In this document: positions 44,761 through 54,407 of the stretch, in pieces
How positions within the stretch are numbered: position 1 is the first letter of the stretch
Layout: the number at the start of each line of letters is the position of its first letter
NCBI RefSeq assembly: GCF_004791165.1
Contig: NZ_SRUZ01000001.1
Coordinates: 602,382-666,381 of the forward strand
Direction of reading: 5' to 3'
DNA: 64,000 nucleotides
From: Mesorhizobium sp. M8A.F.Ca.ET.218.01.1.1
Lineage (GTDB): Bacteria > Pseudomonadota > Alphaproteobacteria > Rhizobiales > Rhizobiaceae
Notes under the pieces: model-generated
The model's input: only the letters and a program-made list of their open reading frames with translations
Told to the model about the DNA's origin: nothing
The model's database searches: none
Translations under genes and position numbers: made by a program

Positions 44761-46092
44761 TTACGCAGTGTCAAACATGGTCGCCGGGGACGATTGCGGG
44801 TTCAGGAAGACATTTCTCGGCCACGAAATCCGCACCACCGCCCCTTCGCCGAGGCCGCTCGAATTGCGAAAATCGAGCGTGGCGCCAGACCGTTCGAGCA
44901 AAGTCTTGGCGATGAACAGGCCGAGCCCGAGGCCGCCGCCAGCTTCCGTACCCTGGCGTGTCGACATATAGGGCTCGCCAATGCGGTCGATGATCTCGGG
45001 CGGAAAACCCGGGCCGTCATCGGTGATCGAGAAGGAGACCATCGCCTCGTCCCAGCTCCAGCGCACGGTGACGCTGTTGCGGGCGAAATCGACGGCATTC
45101 TCGACCAGGTTGCCGAGGCCGTAGATGACACCCGGATTGCGCCGCCCGACAGGCTCCGGCCCGGTCCGGTCGCCGGGGCGGAGCTTGATCGAAATGCCGA
45201 AGTCGCGATGCGGCGCGGTGACCTCCTCGACCAGCGAGGTCAGCGGCAGGCGCGACAGATGCGCCTCGCCCTCCGACGACAGGCTGGTCAGGCGTTTCAG
45301 GATTTCGCGGCAGCGCTCGCTCTGCGAGCGCAGCAGCTTCACGTCTTCCCCGTATTTCGGATCGGTGCCGAGCGCCTTCTCCATTTCCTTGGCGACCAGC
45401 GTGATGGTGGCGAGCGGCGTGCCGAGTTCGTGCGCGGCGGCGGCAGCCAACCCGTCGAGCGCGGAAAGATGCTGCTCGCGCTGCAGCACCAGTTCGGTGG
45501 CGGCCAGGGCGTTGGCCAGAAGCCGGGCCTCGGCGGCCACCCGAAAGGCGTACATGGCGGTGAAGGCGATGGACGACAGCACCGCCATCCACATGCCTGC
45601 AACATACACGAAGGGCATGGCCAGCGGCGCGTCCTCATGCCAGGGCAGCGGCAGATGGCGGAAGACCAGCAAGGTCGCCGCTATCATCACCAGCCCACCA
45701 AGGATGGCGGTGAGCCGAAGGGGAAGCGACGTCGCCGAAATGACGACCGGCACGGTCATCAGCAGCGAGAACGGGTTGGTCAGGCCACCGGTCATGTAGA
45801 GCAGGCCGGCAAGCTGCAGGCTGTCGAAGATCAGGATGCCGAAGGCGGCGAACGGGGTGAGTCTATGCGCGGCCGGAAACCGGAAGGCCAGAAACAGGTT
45901 CATCCAGGCCGAACAGGCGACCAGCGCAAAACACAGGCTGACCGGCAGCGGGAATTTCAGGCCGTAGGCGACGACAAGAACCGTCAGGCTCTGGCCGACA
46001 ATGGCAAGCCAGCGCAGCCGGATCAGCGTGTTGAGGCGCAGCCGCTGGCTCTGCTGGAAATCGGGCGTGTTCAGGATGTTGATCATGGCCAT
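44761..46092 (-). CDS. actS: Redox-sensing histidine kinase ActS (RegB/PrrB family)
   Basis: The 443-residue membrane kinase has six hydrophobic spans (about residues 25-180), the quinone-binding heptapeptide GGLTNPF (102-108), the phospho-acceptor His221 in AAAHELGTPLATI, and the redox-active Cys261 in SERCREIL, all matching RegB. N and G boxes follow (NLVENAVDFA, DDGPGFP, GGLGLGLFI). It phosphorylates ActR, encoded immediately downstream. All redox-sensing residues are kept, so it should respond to quinone state and oxygen. Confidence 0.95.
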   Translation of the reverse strand: MAMINILNTPDFQQSQRLRLNTLIRLRWLAIVGQSLTVLVVAYGLKFPLPVSLCFALVACSAWMNLFLAFRFPAAHRLTPFAAFGILIFDSLQLAGLLYMTGGLTNPFSLLMTVPVVISATSLPLRLTAILGGLVMIAATLLVFRHLPLPWHEDAPLAMPFVYVAGMWMAVLSSIAFTAMYAFRVAAEARLLANALAATELVLQREQHLSALDGLAAAAAHELGTPLATITLVAKEMEKALGTDPKYGEDVKLLRSQSERCREILKRLTSLSSEGEAHLSRLPLTSLVEEVTAPHRDFGISIKLRPGDRTGPEPVGRRNPGVIYGLGNLVENAVDFARNSVTVRWSWDEAMVSFSITDDGPGFPPEIIDRIGEPYMSTRQGTEAGGGLGLGLFIAKTLLERSGATLDFRNSSGLGEGAVVRISWPRNVFLNPQSSPATMFDTA

Positions 46093-46164
46093 GGATTACA
46101 GCCGCGGGATGGACAGCGCTAGTAGCGGCGCAAAGGGACATTCGGGATTGGCCGAGGCCTCAAA

Positions 46165-46353
46165 ACTTCGTCATCCCAGGGCGGAGCAGGAGCGTAGCTC
46201 CGTCGCGGAGACCCTGGGATCCATTCCGTGACCTTCGACCTGGTGCGACTGGGCAGGATTCCGCGCCGACGTAGCCACCTTGAAGTCGCGGCATAGATCC
46301 TCGGGTCTGCGCCGCGTCGCTACGCTCCTTGCTTCGCCCGTGGATGACGAAGT
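46165..46353. repeat. Composite inverted repeat between actS and hrpB
   Basis: ACTTCGTCATCC (46165-46176) and GGATGACGAAGT (46342-46353) are perfect outer arms. Inside, the left half (CCCAGGGCGGAGCAGGAGCGTAG) and right half (CTACGCTCCTTGCTTCGCCC) are imperfect inverted copies. It accounts for most of the 330-base gap; the rest shows nothing recognisable. Confidence 0.7.
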
Positions 46354-46422
46354 GATTGATGCTTTCGCGAAATTTTCGAGGGAAGTCCCGCTGACCCAAG
46401 CGGCCCGCCAAAGCGCCCATGG

Positions 46423-48885
46423 CTAGGTCCCGCGCGGTTTGGCGCGGGCGGTCGCGGCGGCGAGCAGCGGATTCTCCGGCCAGACATGCTTGGGATAGCG
46501 GCCGCGCATGTCGGCGCGCACATCGGCCCAGGAGCCGCGCCAGAAGCCGGGCAGGTCGCGCGTCGTCTGGATCGGCCGGTGCGCGGGGGACAACAGTTCG
46601 AGTGTCAACGGCACGGTGCCGTTGGCGATCGAAGGATGGCGGTCGAGGCCGAACAGTTCCTGGACGCGGACCGCCAGAACCGGCCATTCGCCGTCATAGC
46701 GGATCGGCACGTGACTGCCCGACGGGACGTCGAAATGGGTCGGCGCCAGCGCATCGACCTTGCGCTGCAGGTCATGCGGCACGAGCGACGACAGCCCGGC
46801 CGGGATCACACCAGCATCGATGGCAGCCAGGGACGCCGCACCGGACAGAAACGGCAGCAGCCAGTCATCGAGGCGCTCGATGAGCGTTTCATCCGACATG
46901 TCTGGCCAGGGCGCGCCTAAGCCCTTGTGAAGCCAGGACAGCCGCTGGCGCAGCGTCTGGGCCTCCTTGCTCCAGGTCAAAAGGGAAAGCCCATGCTCGC
47001 GCAACGCCTCAAGAATAGCGCGGTCGGCATCGGCGCCGACCGGCGCCGGCAGCATACGTTCGGCGAGTGTGATGGCGCCGAGGCGCACGGTTTCGCGCAC
47101 CCGCACGGCGCGGCGCTCGCGATCGAAACTCGTCTGCCTGCGCGTTTCGATCTTGCCGCCAAGGGCTGACCGGATATCCTCCTCGCTGATTGCCGCCGCC
47201 GCCGTGATGCGGGCATTCTGCGCCTTGCCCTGGAGGTCGGCGACGACCAGAAAGGGTTCGCCCGCCAACGGATCGGCGGCGTCGAGCATGGCGCCGGAGC
47301 CATTGGCCAGCACGAAACGGCCGCGCTCGCCGCGCGCCTTGGCGACGCGGTCCGGCCAGGCATGGATGAGCAGGGTCCCGGCGTGAACAGCTCCGCTGGT
47401 CTTCGCATCGCCGACCTGCCTGGCCAGGCGCTCGGCAAGCTGGCGCGCCGACGTGGCACGTGGCGATTTCTCGCCGCGAAAGCGCATCAGCCTCCGTTCG
47501 AGATCGGCACCGTCGCCGCCAAGGCCGCGTTCGGTGAGCAACACCGCAAGCATGGCCGCCTCGCCGGCATGACCGCTGCCGGCCGCCTCGGCGACCATAT
47601 GCGCCAGCCGCACCGGCAAGGCGAGCTTGCGGATCGAAGCGCCCGCTTCCGTCAAGCGCCCGGCCTCGTCGATGGCATCGAGCGCGCGCAGCAGCGCCCT
47701 TGCTTCATTGAGCGCCGGCGCCGGCGGCGGATCGAGGAAGGCAAGTCTGGTTGGATCGGCGACGCCGAAGGCGGCGCAGTCGAGCAGCAGGCCGGAAAGG
47801 TCCGCCTCGAGGATTTCCGGCGGCGTGAAGGCGGGCAGTGCCGCCGTCTGCTCGGCCCGCCACAGCCGGATGGCGACGCCGGCCTGTGTGCGCCCGGCGC
47901 GGCCGGCGCGCTGGTCGGCGGAAGCCTTGCTGACGCGAACTGTCTCCAGACGTGTCAGGCCGCTGGCCGGTTCATAGCGCGGCAGCCGCGACAGGCCGGA
48001 ATCGATGACGACGCGCACGCCGTCGATGGTGATCGAGGTCTCGGCGATCGAGGTCGCCAGCACCACCTTGCGGCGGCCCGCCGGTGCCGGCTTAATCGCC
48101 GCGTCCTGCGCCTTGCCGTCGAGTTGACCATAGAGCGGGACGATATCGGTGTCGGCGCCGACCTGGCCGGACAGCCGCTCGGCGGTGCGCTCGATCTCGC
48201 GCTGGCCGGGCAGGAAGGCAAGCACGCTGCCGCTCTCCTCGGCAAGCGCCGCTCGGATCGCTCTGGCCATGGCATCCTCGATGGCGATGCCAGCCGGCCG
48301 TTCATCATAGCTGACATCGACGGGGAAGGCGCGGCCCTGGCTTTCGATCACCGGCGCGCCCGACAGGAGTTTCGCGACCCGTGCGCCGTCCAGCGTCGCC
48401 GACATCACCAGCAGACGCAAATCCGGCCGTAGTGCGCCCTGCACGTCGAGGGCGAGAGAGAGACCGAAATCGCCGTCGAGCGAGCGCTCGTGGAATTCGT
48501 CGAAAATGATTGCCGAAACGCCGGGCAGTTCAGGGTCGTCAAGAACCATCCGCGACAGAACGCCTTCGGTGACGACCAGAATTTTGGTCCGTGCCGAGGT
48601 GCGGTTTTCCATCCGCATGGCGTAGCCCACCGTGGCGCCCGGTTCCTCGCCCAGCAATTCGGCCATGCGCCGCGCGGCGGCGCGGGCGGCCAGCCGGCGC
48701 GGTTCGAGCAACACGATCTTGCCCGTGCCCAGCCAGGGCGCGTCGAGCAGCGCCAACGGCACCAGCGTGGTCTTGCCGGCACCGGGTGGCGCCACCAGCA
48801 CGGCGCTGTTGCCGGAGCCGAGCGCCTCGCTCAGCGCGGGCAGCACGGCGGATACTGGAAGCTCCGGCAAGGATTTGGTCGTCAT
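46423..48885 (-). CDS. hrpB: ATP-dependent helicase HrpB (DExH box)
   Basis: The 820-residue protein has Walker A APPGAGKTT (about residues 32-40), a DEFH box in IIFDEFHERS, SAT in VMSATLDG, and the C-terminal QRAGRAGR motif VI region as DQRAGRAGRTQAG. This order and the long C-terminal HrpB-specific region mark HrpB, a DEAH/RHA-type helicase whose bacterial role is unclear. It lies upstream of actS on the same strand but is separated from it by a repeat. Confidence 0.95.
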   Translation of the reverse strand: MTTKSLPELPVSAVLPALSEALGSGNSAVLVAPPGAGKTTLVPLALLDAPWLGTGKIVLLEPRRLAARAAARRMAELLGEEPGATVGYAMRMENRTSARTKILVVTEGVLSRMVLDDPELPGVSAIIFDEFHERSLDGDFGLSLALDVQGALRPDLRLLVMSATLDGARVAKLLSGAPVIESQGRAFPVDVSYDERPAGIAIEDAMARAIRAALAEESGSVLAFLPGQREIERTAERLSGQVGADTDIVPLYGQLDGKAQDAAIKPAPAGRRKVVLATSIAETSITIDGVRVVIDSGLSRLPRYEPASGLTRLETVRVSKASADQRAGRAGRTQAGVAIRLWRAEQTAALPAFTPPEILEADLSGLLLDCAAFGVADPTRLAFLDPPPAPALNEARALLRALDAIDEAGRLTEAGASIRKLALPVRLAHMVAEAAGSGHAGEAAMLAVLLTERGLGGDGADLERRLMRFRGEKSPRATSARQLAERLARQVGDAKTSGAVHAGTLLIHAWPDRVAKARGERGRFVLANGSGAMLDAADPLAGEPFLVVADLQGKAQNARITAAAAISEEDIRSALGGKIETRRQTSFDRERRAVRVRETVRLGAITLAERMLPAPVGADADRAILEALREHGLSLLTWSKEAQTLRQRLSWLHKGLGAPWPDMSDETLIERLDDWLLPFLSGAASLAAIDAGVIPAGLSSLVPHDLQRKVDALAPTHFDVPSGSHVPIRYDGEWPVLAVRVQELFGLDRHPSIANGTVPLTLELLSPAHRPIQTTRDLPGFWRGSWADVRADMRGRYPKHVWPENPLLAAATARAKPRGT

Positions 48886-48940
48886 TGGGCCCGCATATCA
48901 GCCGTCACGGGGGCGGTGCAACTTATCGGACCGCGGCAAC

Positions 48941-49831
48941 TCAAAGCCGGGCGCGCGAAAACGGGTTCCAGCGCACCGTACCCAGCCGCACTTCTTCGCG
49001 CACCATGGTCAGCAGGCCGGAGCCGCCGACGACCGCGAGGCCGACAAGCGACAGCCAGTCCGGGTATTCGTGGAAGAACAGCGCGCCGAGGATCACCGCC
49101 CAGACGATCTGCGAATAATGCGTCGGCGCGATCCGGTTGGCGGGGGCGTATTTGGCGGCCAGCAATTGCAGCAATTGTCCGCCTGCGGTGAAGGCGCCCG
49201 CCATCACCAGCCAGACCAGCTGCTTTCCATCCGGAACGGTGAAGGAGGTCGCGGCGGCACCGATGCCGTTGAACAGCAGTCCGTACCCGATCAGTACGCC
49301 GAGAATGGTTGTGCGTTTTTCCCGCTGCGCCAGCGAACGCATCAGGATGACGTTGGTGGCGGCGAGGAAAGCGATGATGAAAGCGGCAAGGTGGCCTAGG
49401 TGCAACTCGCGAAAGCCTGGCCTGACCACCAGCATGACGCCGGCGAAGCCGGCGACCACCGCCAGCCAGCGCCAGGGGCCAACCTTCTCCTTGAGGATCA
49501 CGGTGGAAAGAATGGTGACGCAGAGCGGCGCCAGAAAGATAAGCGCATAGGCCTCGGCCAGCGGAATGGTGGTGAAGGCATAGACGCTGAGCACGCCTGA
49601 TGCGATGCCGGCCCAGGCCCGCGCCTGCACCGCCCAGGGACGTTTGGTGCGCCAGAAATCACGCCAGCGCTCGCTGGCCGGCCGGCTGAAGAAAAGGAAG
49701 CAGCCGGCGAACAATGTCGAGAAGAAGCCGATCTCGAACACCGTGAATTGGCCGCCCAGGCTCTTGATAACGGCATCGCTGCACGAATAGCTTGCATAGG
49801 CGATGAGGGCGAGCAGGATTCCGTTCGGCAC
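48941..49831 (-). CDS. DMT-superfamily transporter (EamA)
   Basis: The 296-residue protein has ten hydrophobic spans in two EamA repeats. It starts MPNGILLALIAYASYSCSDA. The second repeat ends LGALFFHEYPDWLSLVGLAVVG, a typical EamA pattern. The substrate is unknown. It lies 55 bases upstream of hrpB on the same strand and is divergent from the PIG-L gene with only 26 bases between starts. Confidence 0.88.
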   Translation of the reverse strand: MPNGILLALIAYASYSCSDAVIKSLGGQFTVFEIGFFSTLFAGCFLFFSRPASERWRDFWRTKRPWAVQARAWAGIASGVLSVYAFTTIPLAEAYALIFLAPLCVTILSTVILKEKVGPWRWLAVVAGFAGVMLVVRPGFRELHLGHLAAFIIAFLAATNVILMRSLAQREKRTTILGVLIGYGLLFNGIGAAATSFTVPDGKQLVWLVMAGAFTAGGQLLQLLAAKYAPANRIAPTHYSQIVWAVILGALFFHEYPDWLSLVGLAVVGGSGLLTMVREEVRLGTVRWNPFSRARL

Positions 49832-49857
49832 GTTTTTTCATTTCCGGGAGAGAATAG

Positions 49858-50547
49858 TTGAAAATACTGGCGCTCGGTGCGCATCCGGACGACATCGAGA
49901 TCTTCATGTTCGGTACGATGGCCGCCTATGCCGCGCAAGGCGCAGCACTCACTTTTGCCGTGGCCACCCATGGTGCCAGGGGCGGCAAGAGCGATCCCTC
50001 CGTTCTGGCTCGTGTCCGCCGCGAGGAAGCGATGGCCTCGGCCGCGCTGCTCGGGGCCGCGCCGCGCTTTCTCGACTTTCCCGATGGCGGCCTAGTGGCG
50101 GATGCCGCCCTGATCGATGCGCTGAAAACGCTGATCAGCGAAATCGGGCCGGACCTCGTGATCACGCACGCGCCCAACGACTACCACGCCGACCACCGCG
50201 CATTGTCGGACGGGGTGCGCATCGCGGCGTCGTTCGGCGTCCCCGTGCTGCATGCCGACACGATGGGCGGCACCGGATTCTCGCCGACGCACTATGTCGA
50301 TGTTTCCGCCCATGCCGAGATCAAGGCCAGGGCAATCCGCATGCACCAGTCGCAGGACCCGGATCGCTTCGTAGATATCGCCCGGACGCAAAACCTTTTT
50401 CGCTCAGGCCAATGCAATGGCGCACCGGGGTCGCAGGCTGAAGCCTTTCGCTTCGAACCGATGTTTCCCTTCGGGGATATCCGCGCGCTGCTGCCGCCGG
50501 CGCCCCCGATCCGGACGGTGATGATGAGCACCAGGCGGGTCGACTGA
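49858..50547 (+). CDS. PIG-L family deacetylase, TTG start
   Basis: The 229-residue protein begins KILALGAHPDDIEIF after the start codon, giving the zinc ligands His9 and Asp12 of the PIG-L/LmbE fold. The third ligand region is THAPNDYHADHRAL. Members deacetylate N-acetylglucosaminyl groups in glycolipids, thiols or antibiotics. No ATG gives this N-terminus; TTG at 49858 with GGGAG seven bases upstream is the likely start. The substrate is unknown. Confidence 0.88.
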   Translation: MKILALGAHPDDIEIFMFGTMAAYAAQGAALTFAVATHGARGGKSDPSVLARVRREEAMASAALLGAAPRFLDFPDGGLVADAALIDALKTLISEIGPDLVITHAPNDYHADHRALSDGVRIAASFGVPVLHADTMGGTGFSPTHYVDVSAHAEIKARAIRMHQSQDPDRFVDIARTQNLFRSGQCNGAPGSQAEAFRFEPMFPFGDIRALLPPAPPIRTVMMSTRRVD

Positions 50548-50662
50548 CCCCTCGGAGCACGTCCACACTCCGCGATCATCCGACCGGCGCTCGGCGCTTT
50601 TCCCAACGTTTTCAGATACCGGCGCAAACATGCTGCGGCGCAGCAACGAATTCGCTTGCGTT

Positions 50663-50700
50663 GTTTAGTAAAAAGAGCATCACTAAACAAATTACTAAAC
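50663..50700. promoter_or_regulatory. Candidate operator upstream of the ABC/Dha operon
   Basis: GTTTAGTAA (50663-50671) and TTACTAAAC (50692-50700) are perfect inverted complements separated by 20 bases, with a further ACTAAAC half-site at 50682-50688. It is AT-rich in a GC-rich region and lies 100 bases before the binding-protein start. It is probably the site of a sugar-responsive repressor (LacI, ROK or DeoR type); none is encoded in the window. Confidence 0.6.
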
Positions 50701-50801
50701 ATCTGCGGCGCGACGATGCCGCCATGTTTGGGCCTCTGAGGAGAGAGGTTGAGAGTTCTTGAAACCGTCATCCGGACGTGTTTCACAAATGGGAGGAAGG
50801 C

Positions 50802-52133
50802 ATGAAATCGAGCTTTAAACTGGCTTTGGGACTGACCTCTGCGATTGCAGCGTCGACAGCCGTCTCGAACGCCGCGCACGCTGAAGACCTGACGCTGTGC
50901 TGGGCCGCCTGGGACCCGGCCAACGCGCTTGTCGAACTGTCGAAGGATTTCACCAAGGAAACCGGCATCGGCATGAAATTCGAATTCGTGCCGTGGACCA
51001 ACTATGCAGACCGTTTCCTCAATGAGCTGAACTCGCACGGCAAGCTCTGCGACCTGATCATCGGCGACAGCCAGTGGATCGGCGGCGCGGCCGAGAACGG
51101 CCACTACGTCAAGCTGAACGACTTCTTCGACAAGGAGAAGATCAGCATGGACGACTTCGTACCGGCGACCGTGGTGGGCTATTCCGAATGGCCGAAGAAC
51201 ACGCCGAATTACTGGGCGCTACCGGCCATGGGCGACGTCGTCGGCTGGACCTATCGCAAGGACTGGTTCTCCAAGCCCGAACTGCAGAAGGAGTTCAAGG
51301 AGAAGTATGGCTGGGATCTCGGCCCGCCTGCCACCTTCGACCAGTTGAAGCAGATCGCCGAATTCTTCCAGAAGCGGCAGATCGACGGCAAGACGGTCTA
51401 CGGCGCCTCGATCTACACCGAGCGCGGTTCCGAAGGCATCACCATGGGCGCGATGGACGTGCTCTACAGCTATGGCTTCCAGTACGAAAACCCGAAGAAG
51501 CCCTACGAGATGGAAGGCTTCGTCAACTCCGAGAAATCGGTCAAGGGGCTGGAATTCTACAAGGCTCTCTATGACTGCTGCACCCCACCCGGCGCCTCGA
51601 ACAGCTACATGGGTGAAGGCGTCGATGCCTTCAAATCCGGCCAGGTGGCGATGCACATGAACTTCGCCTTCACATGGCCGGGCCTGCAGAAGGACGAGAA
51701 TGTCGGCGGCGACAAGATCGGCTATTTCGTCAACCCGAAGGGTCCTGACGGCGACCAGTTCGCCCAGCTCGGCGGCCAGGGCATTTCGGTGGTGTCCTAT
51801 TCCGACAAGCAGGAAGCGGCGCTGAAATACATCAAGTGGTTCGCCAACAAGGACGTGCAGGCCAAGTGGTGGTCGCTCGGCGGCTATTCCTGCCTGAACG
51901 CGGTGGTGAAGGATCCGAAATTCCCCGCAAGCCAGCCCTATGCTCAGACCTTCCTCGACTCGATGGCCATCGTGAAGGACTTCTGGGCCGAGCCGAGCTA
52001 CGCGCCGCTGCTGCAGGCCTCGCAGAAGCGCTTCCACGACTATGTCGTCGCCGGCCAGGGTTCGGCCAAGGATGCGCTCGACGGGCTGGTCAAGGACTGG
52101 ACGCAAGTGTTCCAGGACGATGGCAAGATGTAA
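50802..52133 (+). CDS. Carbohydrate ABC transporter substrate-binding protein
   Basis: The 443-residue periplasmic protein has a signal peptide with probable cleavage after AHA27 (AAHA|EDLT). It resembles cluster-B sugar-binding proteins (family 1: LCWAAWDPANALVELSKDF, then FEFVPWTNYADRF). The start follows GGGAGGAAGG. It is the first gene of the transporter. The downstream dihydroxyacetone-kinase genes suggest a polyol or short ketose as ligand (inference). A 16-base tandem duplication spans the stop codon. Confidence 0.92.
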   Translation: MKSSFKLALGLTSAIAASTAVSNAAHAEDLTLCWAAWDPANALVELSKDFTKETGIGMKFEFVPWTNYADRFLNELNSHGKLCDLIIGDSQWIGGAAENGHYVKLNDFFDKEKISMDDFVPATVVGYSEWPKNTPNYWALPAMGDVVGWTYRKDWFSKPELQKEFKEKYGWDLGPPATFDQLKQIAEFFQKRQIDGKTVYGASIYTERGSEGITMGAMDVLYSYGFQYENPKKPYEMEGFVNSEKSVKGLEFYKALYDCCTPPGASNSYMGEGVDAFKSGQVAMHMNFAFTWPGLQKDENVGGDKIGYFVNPKGPDGDQFAQLGGQGISVVSYSDKQEAALKYIKWFANKDVQAKWWSLGGYSCLNAVVKDPKFPASQPYAQTFLDSMAIVKDFWAEPSYAPLLQASQKRFHDYVVAGQGSAKDALDGLVKDWTQVFQDDGKM

Positions 52134-52259
52134 CTGGGGCAAGATGTAACCGGCTCCTCCCGAGCCAGGCCCAAGCGTCCCGTGCCGCCCTTGGCACGGG
52201 ACGCAGTTCAGATAAATTCCATGATAGAGACGACCCAAGTGACCGAAGCAGGACTTACC

Positions 52260-53207
52260 ATGCTCAATCGGACCGCGGAGAACGTTGCCCGGGCGACCCC
52301 GGAACCGTTGGCGCGCAAGGTCCGGGGCATCAGCGACAAGGGCCTCGCCTGGCTGTTCATCTCGCCGACGATCCTGTTGCTGCTCGCCATCAATATCTTC
52401 CCGCTGTTCTGGGCGATCTATCTGTCGTTCACCAATTTTCGCGCCAACCGCCCGAACGAGGTGGTGAAGAACCTCGGTTTCGCCAACTACCAGCGCATCC
52501 TCGGCGACCAGGACATTTGGATCGCCATGCAAACGACAGCGCATTTCGTGTTCTGGACCATCCTGTTGCAGACGCTGATCGGCTTCACGCTGGCCTGGCT
52601 GATCGACAGGAAGTTCCGCGGCCACGCTTTCTGGACGACGCTGATCCTGGTGCCGATGATGCTGTCGCCCGCAGTGGTCGGCAATTTCTGGCGCTTCCTC
52701 TACGAACCCCAGATCGGCCTGTTTTCCTATGTCATCTCGTTCGTGTCGGGCATCCCGCCGACAAGCATCCAGATGCTTTCCAACGTCTCGCTGGCACCGT
52801 GGTCGATCATCATCGTCGACACCTGGATGTGGACGCCCTACGTGATGCTGATCTGCCTCGCGGGCCTGCGTTCGATCCCCGAATATATCTATGAGGCGGC
52901 CGAGGTCGACCGCGCCTCCAACTGGCGGCAGTTCTGGTCGATCACACTGCCGATGGCGCTGCCCTTCATCATGCTGGCGGTGCTGTTTCGCGGCATCGAG
53001 AACTTCAAGATGTTCGACATGGTCAATCTGCTGACCGGCGGCGGGCCGGGCTCGACCACCGAGGTGGCCTCGATCACGCTGAAACGGCAAGCCTTCGAAA
53101 GCTGGCGCACCGGCTATTCCTCGGCCTTCGCCATCATCCTGTTCGTCGCGGTGTTCGGTCTCGCCAACATCTACGTCAAGGCGCTCAACAAGGTGAAGCA
53201 GAGATGA
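52260..53207 (+). CDS. Sugar ABC transporter permease (MalF-like)
   Basis: The 315-residue inner-membrane permease has six spans and the EAA loop EYIYEAAEVDRASNWRQFW, which docks with the ATPase. The start at 52260 (MLNRTAEN) has AGGA seven bases upstream; the ATG at 52221 lacks any binding site and is less likely. Its last four bases overlap the second permease gene (ATGA), so the two are translationally coupled. Confidence 0.92.
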   Translation: MLNRTAENVARATPEPLARKVRGISDKGLAWLFISPTILLLLAINIFPLFWAIYLSFTNFRANRPNEVVKNLGFANYQRILGDQDIWIAMQTTAHFVFWTILLQTLIGFTLAWLIDRKFRGHAFWTTLILVPMMLSPAVVGNFWRFLYEPQIGLFSYVISFVSGIPPTSIQMLSNVSLAPWSIIIVDTWMWTPYVMLICLAGLRSIPEYIYEAAEVDRASNWRQFWSITLPMALPFIMLAVLFRGIENFKMFDMVNLLTGGGPGSTTEVASITLKRQAFESWRTGYSSAFAIILFVAVFGLANIYVKALNKVKQR

Positions 53208-54154
53208 GCCTGACCACAGCCCATTCGGTCGTCGCCCCCTCGGCAAGTTCGAAGCGCATCGCCGGCGCGATCATCATCGCCTATGCGCTGATCTCGATCG
53301 TGCCGCTCTTGTGGATCTTCGCCACCAGCTTCAAGACGCCGCCGGATTCGATCGCCTATCCGCCCAAGATCGTGTTCCAGCCGAGCATCGAGGGCTACTG
53401 CAACCTGTTCACCACGCGCACGAGGCAGACGCCGGAATACATCAATTCGCTGGGGCCGGCGACTGGCTTCTGCGACGAGACCGTGCGCAAGCGCAACATG
53501 GTGATCGCCGGACCATCCAACTTCCTGCCGCGCTTCATCAATTCGCTGGTCATCGCCTTCGGCTCGACCTTCTGCGCCGTCTTTCTCGGCACGCTGTCGG
53601 CCTATGGCTTCTCGCGCTTCAAGGTGCCGCTCGCCGACGACCTTCTGTTCTTCATCCTGTCGACACGCTTCATGCCGCCTATCGCGGTCGCTATTCCCAT
53701 CTACCTGATGTACCGCGAACTCGGCCTGTCCGACACCGCGCTCGGCATGATCCTGCTCTACACGGCGGTCAATGTGTCGCTGGCGGTATGGCTGCTCAAA
53801 GGCTTCATCGACGAGATCCCGCGAGAATACGAGGAAGCGGCGATGATCGACGGCTATACGCGGCTGCAGGCATTCTGGCGCACCGTGCTGCCGCAGGCCA
53901 CGACCGGCATCGCCGCGACCGCCATCTTCTGCCTGATCTTCGCCTGGAACGAGTATGCGTTCGCCGCGCTGCTGACCTCGGGCACGGCACAGACCGCGCC
54001 GCCCTTCATCCCGACCATCATCGGCGAAGGCGGCCAGGACTGGCCGGCGGTGGCAGCCGGCACGACGATCTTCCTGGTGCCGATCCTTGTCTTCACCATC
54101 CTGCTCCGCAAGCAATTGCTGCGCGGCATCACCTTCGGCGCGGTGCGCAAATGA
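53204..54154 (+). CDS. Sugar ABC transporter permease (MalG-like)
   Basis: The 316-residue permease has the EAA loop REYEEAAMIDGYTRLQAFWR and the LAVWLLKGF segment preceding it, typical of MalG-type permeases. A long periplasmic loop near residues 60-95 (NLFTTRTRQTPEYINSLG) is larger than in classic MalG. It is coupled by overlap to the first permease gene and followed by a 253-base gap containing a repeat. Confidence 0.92.
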   Translation: MSLTTAHSVVAPSASSKRIAGAIIIAYALISIVPLLWIFATSFKTPPDSIAYPPKIVFQPSIEGYCNLFTTRTRQTPEYINSLGPATGFCDETVRKRNMVIAGPSNFLPRFINSLVIAFGSTFCAVFLGTLSAYGFSRFKVPLADDLLFFILSTRFMPPIAVAIPIYLMYRELGLSDTALGMILLYTAVNVSLAVWLLKGFIDEIPREYEEAAMIDGYTRLQAFWRTVLPQATTGIAATAIFCLIFAWNEYAFAALLTSGTAQTAPPFIPTIIGEGGQDWPAVAAGTTIFLVPILVFTILLRKQLLRGITFGAVRK

Positions 54155-54173
54155 TGGCCTTGGCACAAAGTCG

Positions 54174-54395
54174 CCCCCCACTCCGTCGAGCTTCGCTCGA
54201 CACCTTGCCGGGGCGAGCCGCGGGTCTCGCCCGTCCTTCGGACCCCCCGATCGACGGGGTAGAGGAAGGGCGCGAACTTCATTCAGCCAGGCTCCCTTCC
54301 TCTCCCTCCGGAGGGGGGAGAGGTGGCGCTGTAAAGCAGCGACGGAGTAGGGGAACCACCTGGCAACCATCTCTCCCTGTGAACGGGGAGAAGGA
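54174..54395. repeat. RIME-like composite repeat inside the transporter operon
   Basis: It starts with a CGTCGAGCTTCGCTCGAC hairpin, passes through CGGGTCTCGCCC and CCTCTCCCTCC-GGA-GGGGGGAGAGG, and ends CTCTCCCTGTGAACGGGGAG. It separates the permease genes from the small-protein and ATPase genes and may set different mRNA levels for the two halves of the operon. Confidence 0.7.
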
Positions 54396-54407
54396 GGGGA
54401 GGAACGC

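Noticed and set aside
46093..46422. Small coding gene between actS and hrpB
   Set aside because: The open frames here run through an inverted repeat and have no conserved start or binding site.
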